NCBI GenBank assembly: GCA_002418265.1
Contig: DIDS01000010.1
Coordinates: 1-64,000 of the forward strand
From: Acidimicrobiia bacterium UBA5794
GTDB taxonomy: Bacteria; Actinomycetota; Acidimicrobiia; Spongiisociales; UBA5794
Length of the DNA stretch: 64,000 bases
Direction: 5' to 3'
In this document: piece after piece, positions 1-7,243 of the stretch
How positions within the stretch are numbered: position 1 is the first letter of the stretch
Layout: each line of letters begins with the position of its first letter
The notes under the pieces: generated by a model
The model's input: the letters and a program-made list of their open reading frames with translations, nothing else
What the model was told of the DNA's origin: nothing
Database searches by the model: none
Position numbers and translations under genes: made by a program

Positions 1-49
1 CGACACCCGGTTTAGGAAACCGGTGCTCTATCCCCTGAGCTACGAGGGC
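1..49 (-). tRNA. tRNA-Arg(CCU), 3' end outside the window
   Basis: Read on the minus strand from 49, the sequence gives acceptor strand GCCCTCG, a D arm closed by GCTC/GAGC and an anticodon arm CCGGT-TTCCTAA-ACCGG, so the anticodon is CCT. It then runs into GTGTCG, a normal start for the variable loop. The T arm and 3' acceptor strand lie beyond position 1. The 5' half is duplicated at 10470-10514, so this gene is the attachment site of the element to its right. The integrase gene stops only 7 bp upstream; a TATAAC box (55-60) overlaps that stop codon and could serve as the tRNA -10 element. Confidence 0.85.
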
Positions 50-52
50 AAA
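8..52. repeat. Left attachment repeat (attL core)
   Basis: This 45-bp stretch is identical to 10470-10514 and covers tRNA-Arg nucleotides 1-42 plus three flanking bases. Crossover therefore lies in the 5' half of the tRNA gene, between the acceptor stem and the anticodon stem, rather than in the 3' end used by most tRNA-targeting integrases. Confidence 0.85.
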
Positions 53-55
53 TTG

Positions 56-1204
56 TTATAAAACCCTTGGTATGTCTTCCTTTTCAGCCCTTTCGGACAG
101 GTTGGAAATGGGCTCCAAATTGGGTTTGGGCCGCACCTGGGCCGCACTGTAATGAGCGTCCATGGATTCTGCGAGGCTCTCGAGGTCATCTTCGAAGAGA
201 TGTGTGTACCGATCGAGAGTGATCTGCGCCGAAGAATGACCAAGCATTCTTTGGACTGCTTTGACACTTGCACCAGCTGAAATCGCAAGACTGGCGGCTG
301 TGTGTCGCAGGTCATGTGGTACGAGATCACCAAGGCTGAGTTCGGCCACCGCGGGCTTCCACACTCTCCGCAAGAAATTCGGTGAACGGAGAGGCTGGCC
401 CGTCGATGACGTGAACACGAGATCACTACCCGACAGCGTGGGGGCCATCTCGTTGATCAGGAACGCAGGCATCATGATCGTGCGGGATCGATGCGATTTC
501 GGGCGACCCCAAACGAGAGTGCCGTTGACAAGAGTGGCTGATTCCCTCACGTGAACTTGGCGGCGCAGCACATCCACGTTGTTGGATCGCAGCGCCACAG
601 CTTCGCCCCAACGAAGGCCACCGTAGGCGAGGAGCTTGACCAGCTGTGCGCCACCACGCATCCGTTGATCAACCGCGTCGGCCAGGTCAGTTACCTGCTC
701 GGCTGTCAGATATCGTTGGTCCCGTTCGCGTGTCTTTGGCACCTTCACCGTGTCTGTCGGATTCCGTCCGATGAGACCGTCGTCGACAGCCTGGGCCAGC
801 ACCGCAGAGACAACACGTTTCGCCTGACCCATCCTCGACGCCGACAGGCCATCTGCTGCCATGCCGGCAACCCACGCCCGGAGGAAGTCGGGGTTGATCC
901 GTCGCAGTTCAACAGCACCCAACGTCGGCAGGATTCTCGAGTCGAGTAGCGACCGATAGCCGGCGATTGTCTTCGGTTTCAGGACAAGGCCCTGAAACCA
1001 TTCCTCGGCATACTCTTCGAATCGGACGGCGCCTGCGCTCGGGTCAACCCACAGACCCCGGTCCTGTTTCTGCAACTCGTCGCGGAGCCATCTCTCGGCG
1101 TCCACTTTCCGTCCGAACGTTTTCGAATGTTCGCGCCCATCCGGGCCGCGGTATCCGGCACGCCACGGCGCAGGTCGATCAGGTCGTTTACGAATCCATC
1201 CCAT
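56..1204 (-). CDS. int: Tyrosine recombinase/integrase
   Basis: This 382-aa phage-type integrase should catalyse excision and integration of the element at tRNA-Arg. An N-terminal arm-binding domain of the AP2-like type (MGWIRKRPDRPAPWRA) is followed by an SAM-like core-binding domain (about residues 65-155) and the catalytic domain. Catalytic residues are visible: the first Arg in GGLRWGEA, HDLRHTAA (H-x-x-R), LGHSS and the nucleophile Tyr in ITLDRYTHLF. The stop codon lies 7 bp from the 5' end of the tRNA. The excisionase gene sits upstream on the same strand. No frameshift or missing residue is seen, so it is probably active, unlike the related remnant at 10515-10810. Confidence 0.95.
   Translation of the reverse strand: MGWIRKRPDRPAPWRAGYRGPDGREHSKTFGRKVDAERWLRDELQKQDRGLWVDPSAGAVRFEEYAEEWFQGLVLKPKTIAGYRSLLDSRILPTLGAVELRRINPDFLRAWVAGMAADGLSASRMGQAKRVVSAVLAQAVDDGLIGRNPTDTVKVPKTRERDQRYLTAEQVTDLADAVDQRMRGGAQLVKLLAYGGLRWGEAVALRSNNVDVLRRQVHVRESATLVNGTLVWGRPKSHRSRTIMMPAFLINEMAPTLSGSDLVFTSSTGQPLRSPNFLRRVWKPAVAELSLGDLVPHDLRHTAASLAISAGASVKAVQRMLGHSSAQITLDRYTHLFEDDLESLAESMDAHYSAAQVRPKPNLEPISNLSERAEKEDIPRVL
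127..147. repeat. Integrase arm-type sites, left arm
   Basis: Two exact copies of TGGGCCGCAC lie at 127-136 and 138-147, an 11-bp period of one helical turn. They are inside the 3' end of the integrase gene, about 75-95 bp from the core repeat. The same repeat flanks the other attachment site at a similar distance (10335-10366), as expected for arm-binding sites of a lambda-type integrase. The role is inferred from position and spacing. Confidence 0.6.
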
Positions 1205-1315
1205 TAGAACCCTGGAGAGTAGCGAGCGCCGACGACGACGTGAGGGTCGGAACCAGAGCGTCGGGTGCCTCGCTGCTTATCGAGTACCCAGGTCGATCAC
1301 CGTGCATACATCGGC

Positions 1316-1507
1316 TCATTGGCTGGCATTCTCGATCTGGCGCTCGATCCACTCGGTGACATCGCTCCGCTGGTACCGGATGTGCCGCCCCACGCGGAAC
1401 CCACGGGGCCCTTCTCGACGGTACCGCCACTGATAGAGCGTTGTCGCCGGCACCCCGAGATACTCGGCGAGGTCCTGCACGGTGAGGAGACGATCTGGGA
1501 GTTCCAT
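1316..1507 (-). CDS. xis: Excisionase / AlpA-like HTH protein
   Basis: This 63-aa protein is a single MerR-type winged helix (HTH_17). It shows LLTVQDLAEYLGVPATTLYQW followed by GFRVGRHIRYQRSDVTEWIE, the usual wing of excisionase/AlpA proteins of integrative elements. It lies 111 bp upstream of the integrase gene on the same strand, so the two are probably co-transcribed. It should bend DNA at the attachment sites to direct excision, and it may also regulate the iteron region that begins 20 bp upstream of its start. The family assignment is firm; the excision role is inferred from context. Confidence 0.88.
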   Translation of the reverse strand: MELPDRLLTVQDLAEYLGVPATTLYQWRYRREGPRGFRVGRHIRYQRSDVTEWIERQIENASQ

Positions 1508-1527
1508 CGCCGTATCTTGCAGCCCAA

Positions 1528-1703
1528 CCCTCTCACCAGAGTTTCCGCAACCGTTTCACGAAAGTTTCAATACCAGTAACCCTCTCACCAGAATCTCACG
1601 AGAATACCAATAACCCTCTCACGAGAGTCTCAGTACCAGTAACCCTTTCAACAGAGTTTCACCAGCCCTTTCACGAAAGTTTCATCAGCCCTTTCAAGAT
1701 TCC
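1528..1703. repeat. Iteron-like palindromic repeat array
   Basis: Seven related 18-bp units begin at 1528, 1551, 1580, 1614, 1643, 1666 and 1689 (the last truncated). The consensus is CCCTYTCAC-R-GARAGTTTC. Each unit contains a dyad such as CTCTCACGAGAG or CTTTCACGAAAG, and substitutions in one arm are usually matched in the other. Spacing is 23 or 29 bp with one step of 34; spacers are often AATACCAGTAA or short ACCAG. The array lies between the excisionase and the relaxase, where an oriV, oriT or operator cluster of a mobilizable element is expected. Confidence 0.75.
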
Positions 1704-2094
1704 TCCAATCGGGCCGTCTGCCAGGTTCTCAACGTTGGCAGCGAGAAACTCGGGTATTTCTTGGGTGTGTCGACGGAGCAGCGCTCTGTCGCTGTTTTTC
1801 AGTCGCTGCAGGGCCTGACGCCAGATCCTGGTGATCGACGGTGTGAGATTCGGTGAGATTTCCCTCCTTTGACAGGGTTGTCGAAACTCTGGTGAGAGGG
1901 TCCTCCTCCACGATCAGCCTTATGAGTCAGATCGAGGAGAGAAATCCGATGCCAACCACCAAGTACCGACATGTAGCCGCGAACGTCACGGCAGCGCACC
2001 CTGTCAACTGCCGCCACCAGAACCGTCCTTTTCACCACACGCACCTGCAACAAGTTGCCGGGTGTGTCCTTGTAGACATTTTGGGGGGAACCAG
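1704..2094. other. Non-coding region with distal repeat units, upstream of the relaxase
   Basis: No convincing gene is seen. An inverted copy of the array unit lies at 1883-1900 (GAAACTCTGGTGAGAGGG), preceded by two degenerate half-units at about 1840-1861 (GTGAGATTCGGTGAGATTT). The units therefore face each other across roughly 180 bp. This region is the best candidate for the element's oriT or replication origin and for the relaxase promoter. Short open frames here lack recognisable domains. Confidence 0.5.
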
Positions 2095-5000
2095 ATGCTG
2101 AGTCTCGCCAAGGCACGCAAGGACTACTACCTCCAGAAAGTCGGGGAGATCTCGCCACGCGAGGACTACTACCTCAAAGGCGGCACAGCGAGTGGCCGTT
2201 GGCACGGCAGCGGCGCTGCCGACCTCAGCTTGGAGGGGACTGTCACAGCCGAAGGGTTGGTGCGGCTCTTCGACGGACAGCATCCAACGACAGGGGAGCA
2301 ATGCGGCCGTCGGATTCGCACAGATGGTGTGGCTGCCTGGGATCTCACCTTTTCGGCAGACAAGTCGGTGTCGCTGCTGTGGGCCTTCGGTGACCTCGAG
2401 GTTCGACGCCACGTCGTCGAGTCGTTTGAGGAGTCCACCGTCGAGGCGGTTACGTATCTGGAGTCTGTCGCGTCTTCGACTCGAGGAGCCGCTCGGACGC
2501 CGGTTGTGGACAGTGAAGGGAAACCGATCCTTGACGAGAATGGAACGCCTCGGCATCGAGTGGAGACCTGGCCGATCCGCAGCGAGGGGTATGTTTCGGC
2601 TTGGTTCACCGAGTTCACCAGCCGAGCCGACGACCCGCAGCTCCACACCCACGTCGTGGTTGGAAACCGTGTGAAGGGCGTCGACGGTATCTGGCGGGCG
2701 ATCAACGGGCGTCTCTTGTACCGGCATCAACTCGCAGCGGGCTACCTCCACGAAGCCGAGCTGCGCAGCCGTCTCACTGAACGGCTCGGTGTCTGTTGGC
2801 AGCCCGTCCGCAACGGTATGGCCGACATCGATGGGTTCAACAGAGATCAGATATCGACGTTTTCCCAGCGTCGCCAACAGATCGAGGCTTGGCGCGATTC
2901 TCATAACCTTCCCGACACTGCTGCCGCCAACGAAGCCGCGACCCTTGCCACCCGAAGCCCAAAACAAGAACATCCTCTCGACTCGCTCCTACCGGGTTGG
3001 TTGAACCGGGGTGTCGAGGTGGGAGTTACACCCGAGTTCGTGGCCTCGCTGCTAGAACGCGATCATGAAGTCACGATGCCCGATCCCAACGCCATCTTCG
3101 ACCGGCTCGCGTCCCCGGATGGGCTGACCGAGAAAGCATCGACCTTCGGGAAAGCAGACGTCATCATGGCCACATCCGGTGCCCACCCTGAAGGCGGAAA
3201 GCGAGCAGAGCTTGAAGCCTTGGCCAACGCCTTCCTGCACAGTCCAGAGGTGGTTGCCATCCTGCCGAGCCACACAGCAATCGACATTGCCGCTGAGGAT
3301 TTGCCGATCGAACTCGACGCACCCGAGCTCGAACGGCTCCTCGAACTCGTCAAATCAACGAAACCTCCGACACTGGGCCCCAAGAACGACGAGATCTTCG
3401 CAGGACTCATCCATGAGCGCCGGTACACCACCATCGAACTCCTCACGATCGAGCAGCGAATCATCGACCGAGCCCTGAACGGACTCGAAGCCGGTCTATG
3501 GGCTGTGTCAGAATCACAAGTTGATTCCACTCTCGACTCCCACCCGAACCTGACCGATGATCAAAGGGCGATGGTCCGCCGATTCGCCACCTCCGGTAGC
3601 GCCATCGACGTCGGCGTGGGAGCAGCCGGTACGGGCAAGACCACCGTCATGGGCATCATCGACGACCTCGCAGCCCAAACTGGCACCCCCGTTGTCGGTA
3701 CGGCTCTCGCCGCGCGGGCAGCCGCAGGATTCGAGACCGCCACCGGTATCACCTCCACCACCATCACCCGGTTCCTGTGGGAGACCAAGGCAGCCGGAGG
3801 GCTCCCCGCTGGTGCCATTGTTGTCGTCGACGAATCCGGAATGGTCGGAAGCCGTCAACTTGCTGAAATCTCGGACCTCGTCGAGGCTGCATCCGGCAAG
3901 CTCATCCTGATCGGTGACCACCACCAGCTCGCCGAGATCGACGCCGGTGGCCTCTTCGCCGCACTGGTGGCCCGCCTCCCCGCTGTCGAGTTGACTGAGA
4001 ATGTTCGACAGGACCAAGAGTGGGAACGAACCGCACTCACCGAACTACGCCAAGGCTCAGTATCCCGAGCGGTGGCGATGTACAACCGGCGCGGCAAGAT
4101 CAATGTCGCCGCCACCGACAACGACACCATCGGCCAGGCAGTCGAGGCCTGGTACAGCGACGTCGAAGACATCGGTGACCCTGCCCAGGTGCTGCTCATT
4201 GGGCATCGCAACACCACCGTTGATGAACTCAACCAGCGAGCCCGAACCATGGTCGCCGAAGCCGGACTGCTTCGTGGGCCGACGTTGAACGCTCACGGTC
4301 GCGACTTCCAGAGCGGTGATCGGGTTGTGTGCCTCAAGAACCGGAGTTGGCTTGGTGTCCTCAACGGTGACCTCGCCACCATTACCGGGATCGACACCGA
4401 CCGGCGAACGGTCGCCATCCAGCTCGACCGAACCAGTCAGCCGGTCACGGTGCCGCATTGGTACCTCGACGATGGCAACCTCGAATGGGGATACGCTCTC
4501 ACCGGACACAAAGCCCAAGGAGCCACCGCACGCCGTGCACATACCGTTGCTAGTGACGGTGTCGACCGCGAATGGGTCTACGTCACGATGAGCCGAGGCC
4601 GAGAAGCGAACACGATCTACCTCACTGACCCCGACATGAGCCAAGAAGAATGTGAACATCTGGCCCACCAGCACCCCGACCGGCTCCCAGCCCTCATCGC
4701 TGCTCTTGCCCGCACGGCCACTGGACCCGCTGCCCTCGACACTGGACGTGGGCCCAGGATCCTCACCGACGAACAGCTCAAACACCGACTCGCCGAAGTG
4801 AGAGACGACCTTGCTGTATCAGGGGTAGGGGAGCGATTGACGGTGGCGAACGACGTTCCAAAGGAAACGATCATCGAATACCTGAACCTTGAACTCGAGA
4901 TCCGTGACCGGCACCGCGACAAGCTCGCAACTATTGCTTATCAGCCACCCGACTGGGTCACCAACACCCTCGGTGAACGGCCCGCAGATCCTGGTCGCCG

Positions 5001-5211
5001 AGCCGTGTGGGATGCGGTCGTTGATCGGGCACTCCAATACCGCACCGAACACGGCGTACCCGATGATGCCACCGACCTCCTCGGACCACAACCACCCAGC
5101 AGGGACATCATCCAGCGAGTGTCCTGGATCGCAGCCCGACGCGCCACCGATCGCGATCTTCGATGCCTGACAATGGCACAGGGACACGGACGCAGCGCCA
5201 TCGGCCGCTGA
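2095..5211 (+). CDS. MobF-family relaxase/helicase (TrwC/TraA-like)
   Basis: This 1038-aa protein should nick the element at oriT, stay covalently bound to the strand and unwind it for transfer. The N-terminal TrwC relaxase domain has paired tyrosines (DYYLQKV and DYYLKG, residues 10-27) and the metal-binding LHTHVVVGN motif at about 183-191. A helicase half follows with Walker A GAAGTGKTT (about 509-517), Walker B VVVDESGMVG and the late motif YALTGHKAQGAT near residue 800. I start at ATG 2095 because GGGGGGAACC precedes it; an in-frame GTG at 2062 would add 11 residues. The length is normal for actinobacterial TraA. No mating-pair genes accompany it. Confidence 0.93.
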   Translation: MLSLAKARKDYYLQKVGEISPREDYYLKGGTASGRWHGSGAADLSLEGTVTAEGLVRLFDGQHPTTGEQCGRRIRTDGVAAWDLTFSADKSVSLLWAFGDLEVRRHVVESFEESTVEAVTYLESVASSTRGAARTPVVDSEGKPILDENGTPRHRVETWPIRSEGYVSAWFTEFTSRADDPQLHTHVVVGNRVKGVDGIWRAINGRLLYRHQLAAGYLHEAELRSRLTERLGVCWQPVRNGMADIDGFNRDQISTFSQRRQQIEAWRDSHNLPDTAAANEAATLATRSPKQEHPLDSLLPGWLNRGVEVGVTPEFVASLLERDHEVTMPDPNAIFDRLASPDGLTEKASTFGKADVIMATSGAHPEGGKRAELEALANAFLHSPEVVAILPSHTAIDIAAEDLPIELDAPELERLLELVKSTKPPTLGPKNDEIFAGLIHERRYTTIELLTIEQRIIDRALNGLEAGLWAVSESQVDSTLDSHPNLTDDQRAMVRRFATSGSAIDVGVGAAGTGKTTVMGIIDDLAAQTGTPVVGTALAARAAAGFETATGITSTTITRFLWETKAAGGLPAGAIVVVDESGMVGSRQLAEISDLVEAASGKLILIGDHHQLAEIDAGGLFAALVARLPAVELTENVRQDQEWERTALTELRQGSVSRAVAMYNRRGKINVAATDNDTIGQAVEAWYSDVEDIGDPAQVLLIGHRNTTVDELNQRARTMVAEAGLLRGPTLNAHGRDFQSGDRVVCLKNRSWLGVLNGDLATITGIDTDRRTVAIQLDRTSQPVTVPHWYLDDGNLEWGYALTGHKAQGATARRAHTVASDGVDREWVYVTMSRGREANTIYLTDPDMSQEECEHLAHQHPDRLPALIAALARTATGPAALDTGRGPRILTDEQLKHRLAEVRDDLAVSGVGERLTVANDVPKETIIEYLNLELEIRDRHRDKLATIAYQPPDWVTNTLGERPADPGRRAVWDAVVDRALQYRTEHGVPDDATDLLGPQPPSRDIIQRVSWIAARRATDRDLRCLTMAQGHGRSAIGR

Positions 5212-5533
5212 CATCTTCAGGGCGAACCGTACAGGAAGGCAGGCAACGGTGGCCAAGGGTTTGTGTAGGGGCCATTGAGCACACCCAACACAGGTCACCG
5301 GCTTGACTCCAAGGCGGTGGAGCATCATCCCTGCACATAGTGAGCTTGAGACGCGATTGGTGGCACAGAGGAATCGTCGCCGTAGCTGACGATCCTGGAA
5401 TCAGTGAACAGATCTCCTGCCGTGAAGCATGGGTCGCGGAGTCCGACGGTTGGCGTAGGAACTCAGCTCAAGATGCATCTTGTGTTGTGCCGCACGAGGG
5501 ACTGGTCGTGGCCGCTGGCACACGTTGATCGAG
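5212..5533. other. No gene seen between relaxase and AbiEii relic
   Basis: About 320 bp without a recognisable domain in any frame. Short open frames look like decayed sequence. It probably formed part of lost cargo, like the broken genes that follow. Confidence 0.4.
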
Positions 5534-5865
5534 TTAGGTTGCTTGGTCGATCTCGCCTATCAGGCTGTTCACCCGAGCAATGGCAACGCCTAGATCCGCT
5601 ATGTAGAAGCCGGTGTCGTCCACCAGGTTTGCCCACAGTCCAAGCCAAGTCGACTGCGCCGCGACAACCGGTGGCCAAGGATGGGTCTCGCGGTGTGTGA
5701 ACACGTCGAGGCATGCCTGTCTGACTCTCACGAGACTCAGATCAGGTGACAGATCCTCGATCAGTACAAGGTCCATGAGATCGCTCACTCGATCATTGAT
5801 CTGTACTCCGTCGAGTGGGTCCGTGCCATGCGTGGAGCTTCTCTGCGATCTGATATCTGAGGCTA
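5534..5865 (-). pseudogene. AbiEii-type nucleotidyltransferase toxin, frameshifted C-terminal fragment
   Basis: Two minus-strand frames join near 5822 to give LRYQIAEKLHAWHG, then DPLDGVQINDRVSDLMDLVLIED. This is the C-terminal pattern of AbiEii-family toxins (EKLHA, then NDRxxDLxDLxLI). The remainder (VFTHRETHPWPP) also fits that family. The reading frame shifts within the conserved block, and the N-terminal nucleotidyltransferase core (GSxxD) is missing. The upstream end abuts an IS21 transposase fragment, suggesting that an insertion removed the front of the gene. No AbiEi antitoxin is adjacent. The fragment is almost certainly non-functional. Confidence 0.65.
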
Positions 5866-6063
5866 ACAGTCCCTGATGATGTCTTTCCACGGACCCAACA
5901 CCGCGGCGTCACGCTGGGGTGTCTTATGTGGCGGAGGCACTGCATCCTCGATTGCTTGACGTACCGTACGCCGATGCGCACCATGGGTATCAGCCGACCC
6001 ACGAATCGAAGCACCCCCGCGACGCTCACGGCGAATCTCCTCGAATAGTTTCACCCTCGACAT
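5866..6063 (-). pseudogene. istA: IS21-family IstA transposase, N-terminal fragment
   Basis: About 63 residues survive: MSRVKLFEEIRRERR, then GVHRRTVRQA-like HTH text (GAHRRTVRQAIEDAVPPP) and KTPQRDAAVLGPWK. This is the start of IstA of the IS21 family. It has the normal ATG and N-terminal helix-turn-helix, but the DDE catalytic core and the IstB partner are absent. The frame ends near 5866, where the AbiEii relic begins. The element's terminal repeats were not identified. It is a relic of a transposition into the island. Confidence 0.7.
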
Positions 6064-6132
6064 CTCCCTCTCCCACCTCGATGAGCCTCTTCACAGAAGC
6101 CACCGAGAGTAGGAATCAATCCACCAGGTGGG

Positions 6133-6428
6133 GCCAAAACAGATAAGCATACCTATCCAAACCTGTGGCTTCGAGGCCTTTCAGCGGGCTTGACCCGTTC
6201 TTTCACCTCGGAGTTACCGCCTGGCTCGGGTCATTTCCTCGGCAGCCTTCGGGTTGTGGTTGCCGGGTCTTCCCGTTCTCGGGCTCTGAACGCGTTAGAG
6301 GGAACCCTTTCGGATTCCCTCTAACGGTTGAATGATCGGGGTTGCCGCCCTAGTCGCCCAGGACGTTCCTTTCGCTCACCCACGTCTTCGTAGTTCGGCT
6401 GCCTAAGCAGGAACCGAGACTTGTCATT
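6133..6428 (-). ncRNA. Structured RNA of unknown family (possible HEARO/omega-RNA-like)
   Basis: A minus-strand transcript from about 6428 to 6135 (roughly 295 nt) has no open frame of note but several strong helices. One is a 14-bp hairpin closed by a GAAA tetraloop (6294-6325, with one G-U pair). Another is CCCG-AGAA-CGGG (6272-6283). A third is an inner CGGG-loop-CCCG (6185-6197) nested inside CGAGG/CCTCG (6172-6176 with 6206-6210). A promoter with 17-bp spacing places the start at about 6428. Length, ATGA at the 5' end and richness in GNRA-type loops recall the HEARO/omega RNAs that accompany IscB nucleases, but no iscB is present. Family assignment is my inference from memory; that it is structured RNA is much firmer. 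Confidence 0.6.
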
Positions 6429-6525
6429 AGCTATCTTATCGGATAAACCGACAAGTTTGTCAAGTTTCTTTTCTCGAGCCCCTGTCGGGAATCGAACCCG
6501 AACCACGAAAATGACAAGTCTCGGT
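6413..6525. repeat. 16-bp perfect inverted repeat joining the RNA 5' end to a tRNA-like relic
   Basis: ACCGAGACTTGTCATT at 6413-6428 is the exact reverse complement of 6510-6525. One arm is the first 16 nt of the predicted structured RNA; the other lies in the anticodon-arm position of the tRNA-like sequence. The arms are 81 bp apart and enclose the promoter. Confidence 0.85.
6435..6463 (-). promoter_or_regulatory. Sigma-70-type promoter for the structured RNA
   Basis: On the minus strand a perfect -35 TTGACA (6458-6463) is followed after exactly 17 bp by GATAAG (6435-6440, four of six matches to TATAAT). The predicted start is near 6428. A 12-bp near-palindrome GACAAACTTGTC overlaps the -35 box and TTATCCGATAA overlaps the -10 box, so a repressor may bind here. 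Confidence 0.6.
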
Positions 6526-6544
6526 GTGCGAACCTGCCAGGGGC
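6478..6544 (-). other. tRNA-like relic (tRNA-Thr-like, degenerate)
   Basis: The minus strand shows a 7-bp acceptor pair GCCCCTG/CAGGGGC and a perfect T arm TCGGG-TTCGATT-CCCGA. Its central CTTGTCA resembles a TGT anticodon loop. The total is only 67 nt: the D arm is not foldable and the anticodon stem is weak. It is probably a decayed or recombined tRNA gene brought in as an attachment site rather than a working tRNA. Confidence 0.5.
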
Positions 6545-6547
6545 ACC

Positions 6548-7243
6548 CCTGACGCTGTTGGCGTCAGGTGTAGTCAAGAGTACTAGCAAAGCCCCATTTC
6601 GCCGAACAGCGTTTCCCAGCACGTAGAAGGAACCCTTGGAGTCATTCACTACCGAGTGTCCTGTCCGGCAGATCGTGCTCGTGTTTCAACGGCCCTTTTC
6701 CTCCTTGGCGGCGTCATCCGCCTCGACGCACGTCAAGTGCGCCTTCGTTGTGCGTCCTTGCCAGGAATGAAGATTGCTTGCCGAAATATCAAGCGGACCT
6801 ACCGGACAGGACACGAGGGTTCCTTCGCGTTATCGGTGTTACTTACCTGTTCTCGAATGTCATCGCCAATGACTCTGAAAGGCCTTGTGCGCCCGATTGC
6901 ACCGCGGGAGTGTCAGGGAGCTTCAACGTCACCCGAAACCCGTCGAGCGGACAGCACCAGCCGAGGGGCACCGATGATGATCCCGTTGTCGAAGTCGCCG
7001 TGGTCCCGGCCGTTGGTGTCGGGTTGGCTGGTCCGGTGGGTTTGCAAAAGTGTTCGTTGAGAGCAAGATCCGAGACGCCTCTGGGTGCCGATCTGCGAGT
7101 TGCTGTCTGCCCTCGTCGATACCCCCTGAAACGGCTTCATTTCATTTGGGTTCTTGGGCACCGGTGGCGGGGTGTAGAGCTTTGTCATGGGCCGTTGCCA
7201 TGAGCTTGCCCTCCGGGCATTGGGCATTCAGGCAACACATACT
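6548..7243. other. Region without a recognised gene
   Basis: It begins with an 8-bp hairpin CCTGACGC-TGTTG-GCGTCAGG (6548-6568) with no T-run. Overlapping frames of 90-150 codons exist on both strands between 6650 and 7230, but none shows a domain, a good ribosome binding site or consistent codon use. A fragment of a lost gene is likely. Confidence 0.4.

Noticed and set aside
1799..2158. A 119-codon minus-strand frame over the iteron and relaxase leader region
   Set aside because: Low-complexity Arg/Ser text without a domain, overlapping inverted repeat units and the start of the relaxase.
6133..6428. The structured RNA as tmRNA, RNase P RNA or a group II intron
   Set aside because: I looked for the tmRNA tRNA-like ends, RNase P conserved regions and the domain V hairpin (GAGC...GTTC) and found none.
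6478..6544. A functional tRNA-Thr(UGU)
   Set aside because: Only 67 nt, no D arm and a weak anticodon stem, despite a good acceptor and T arm.
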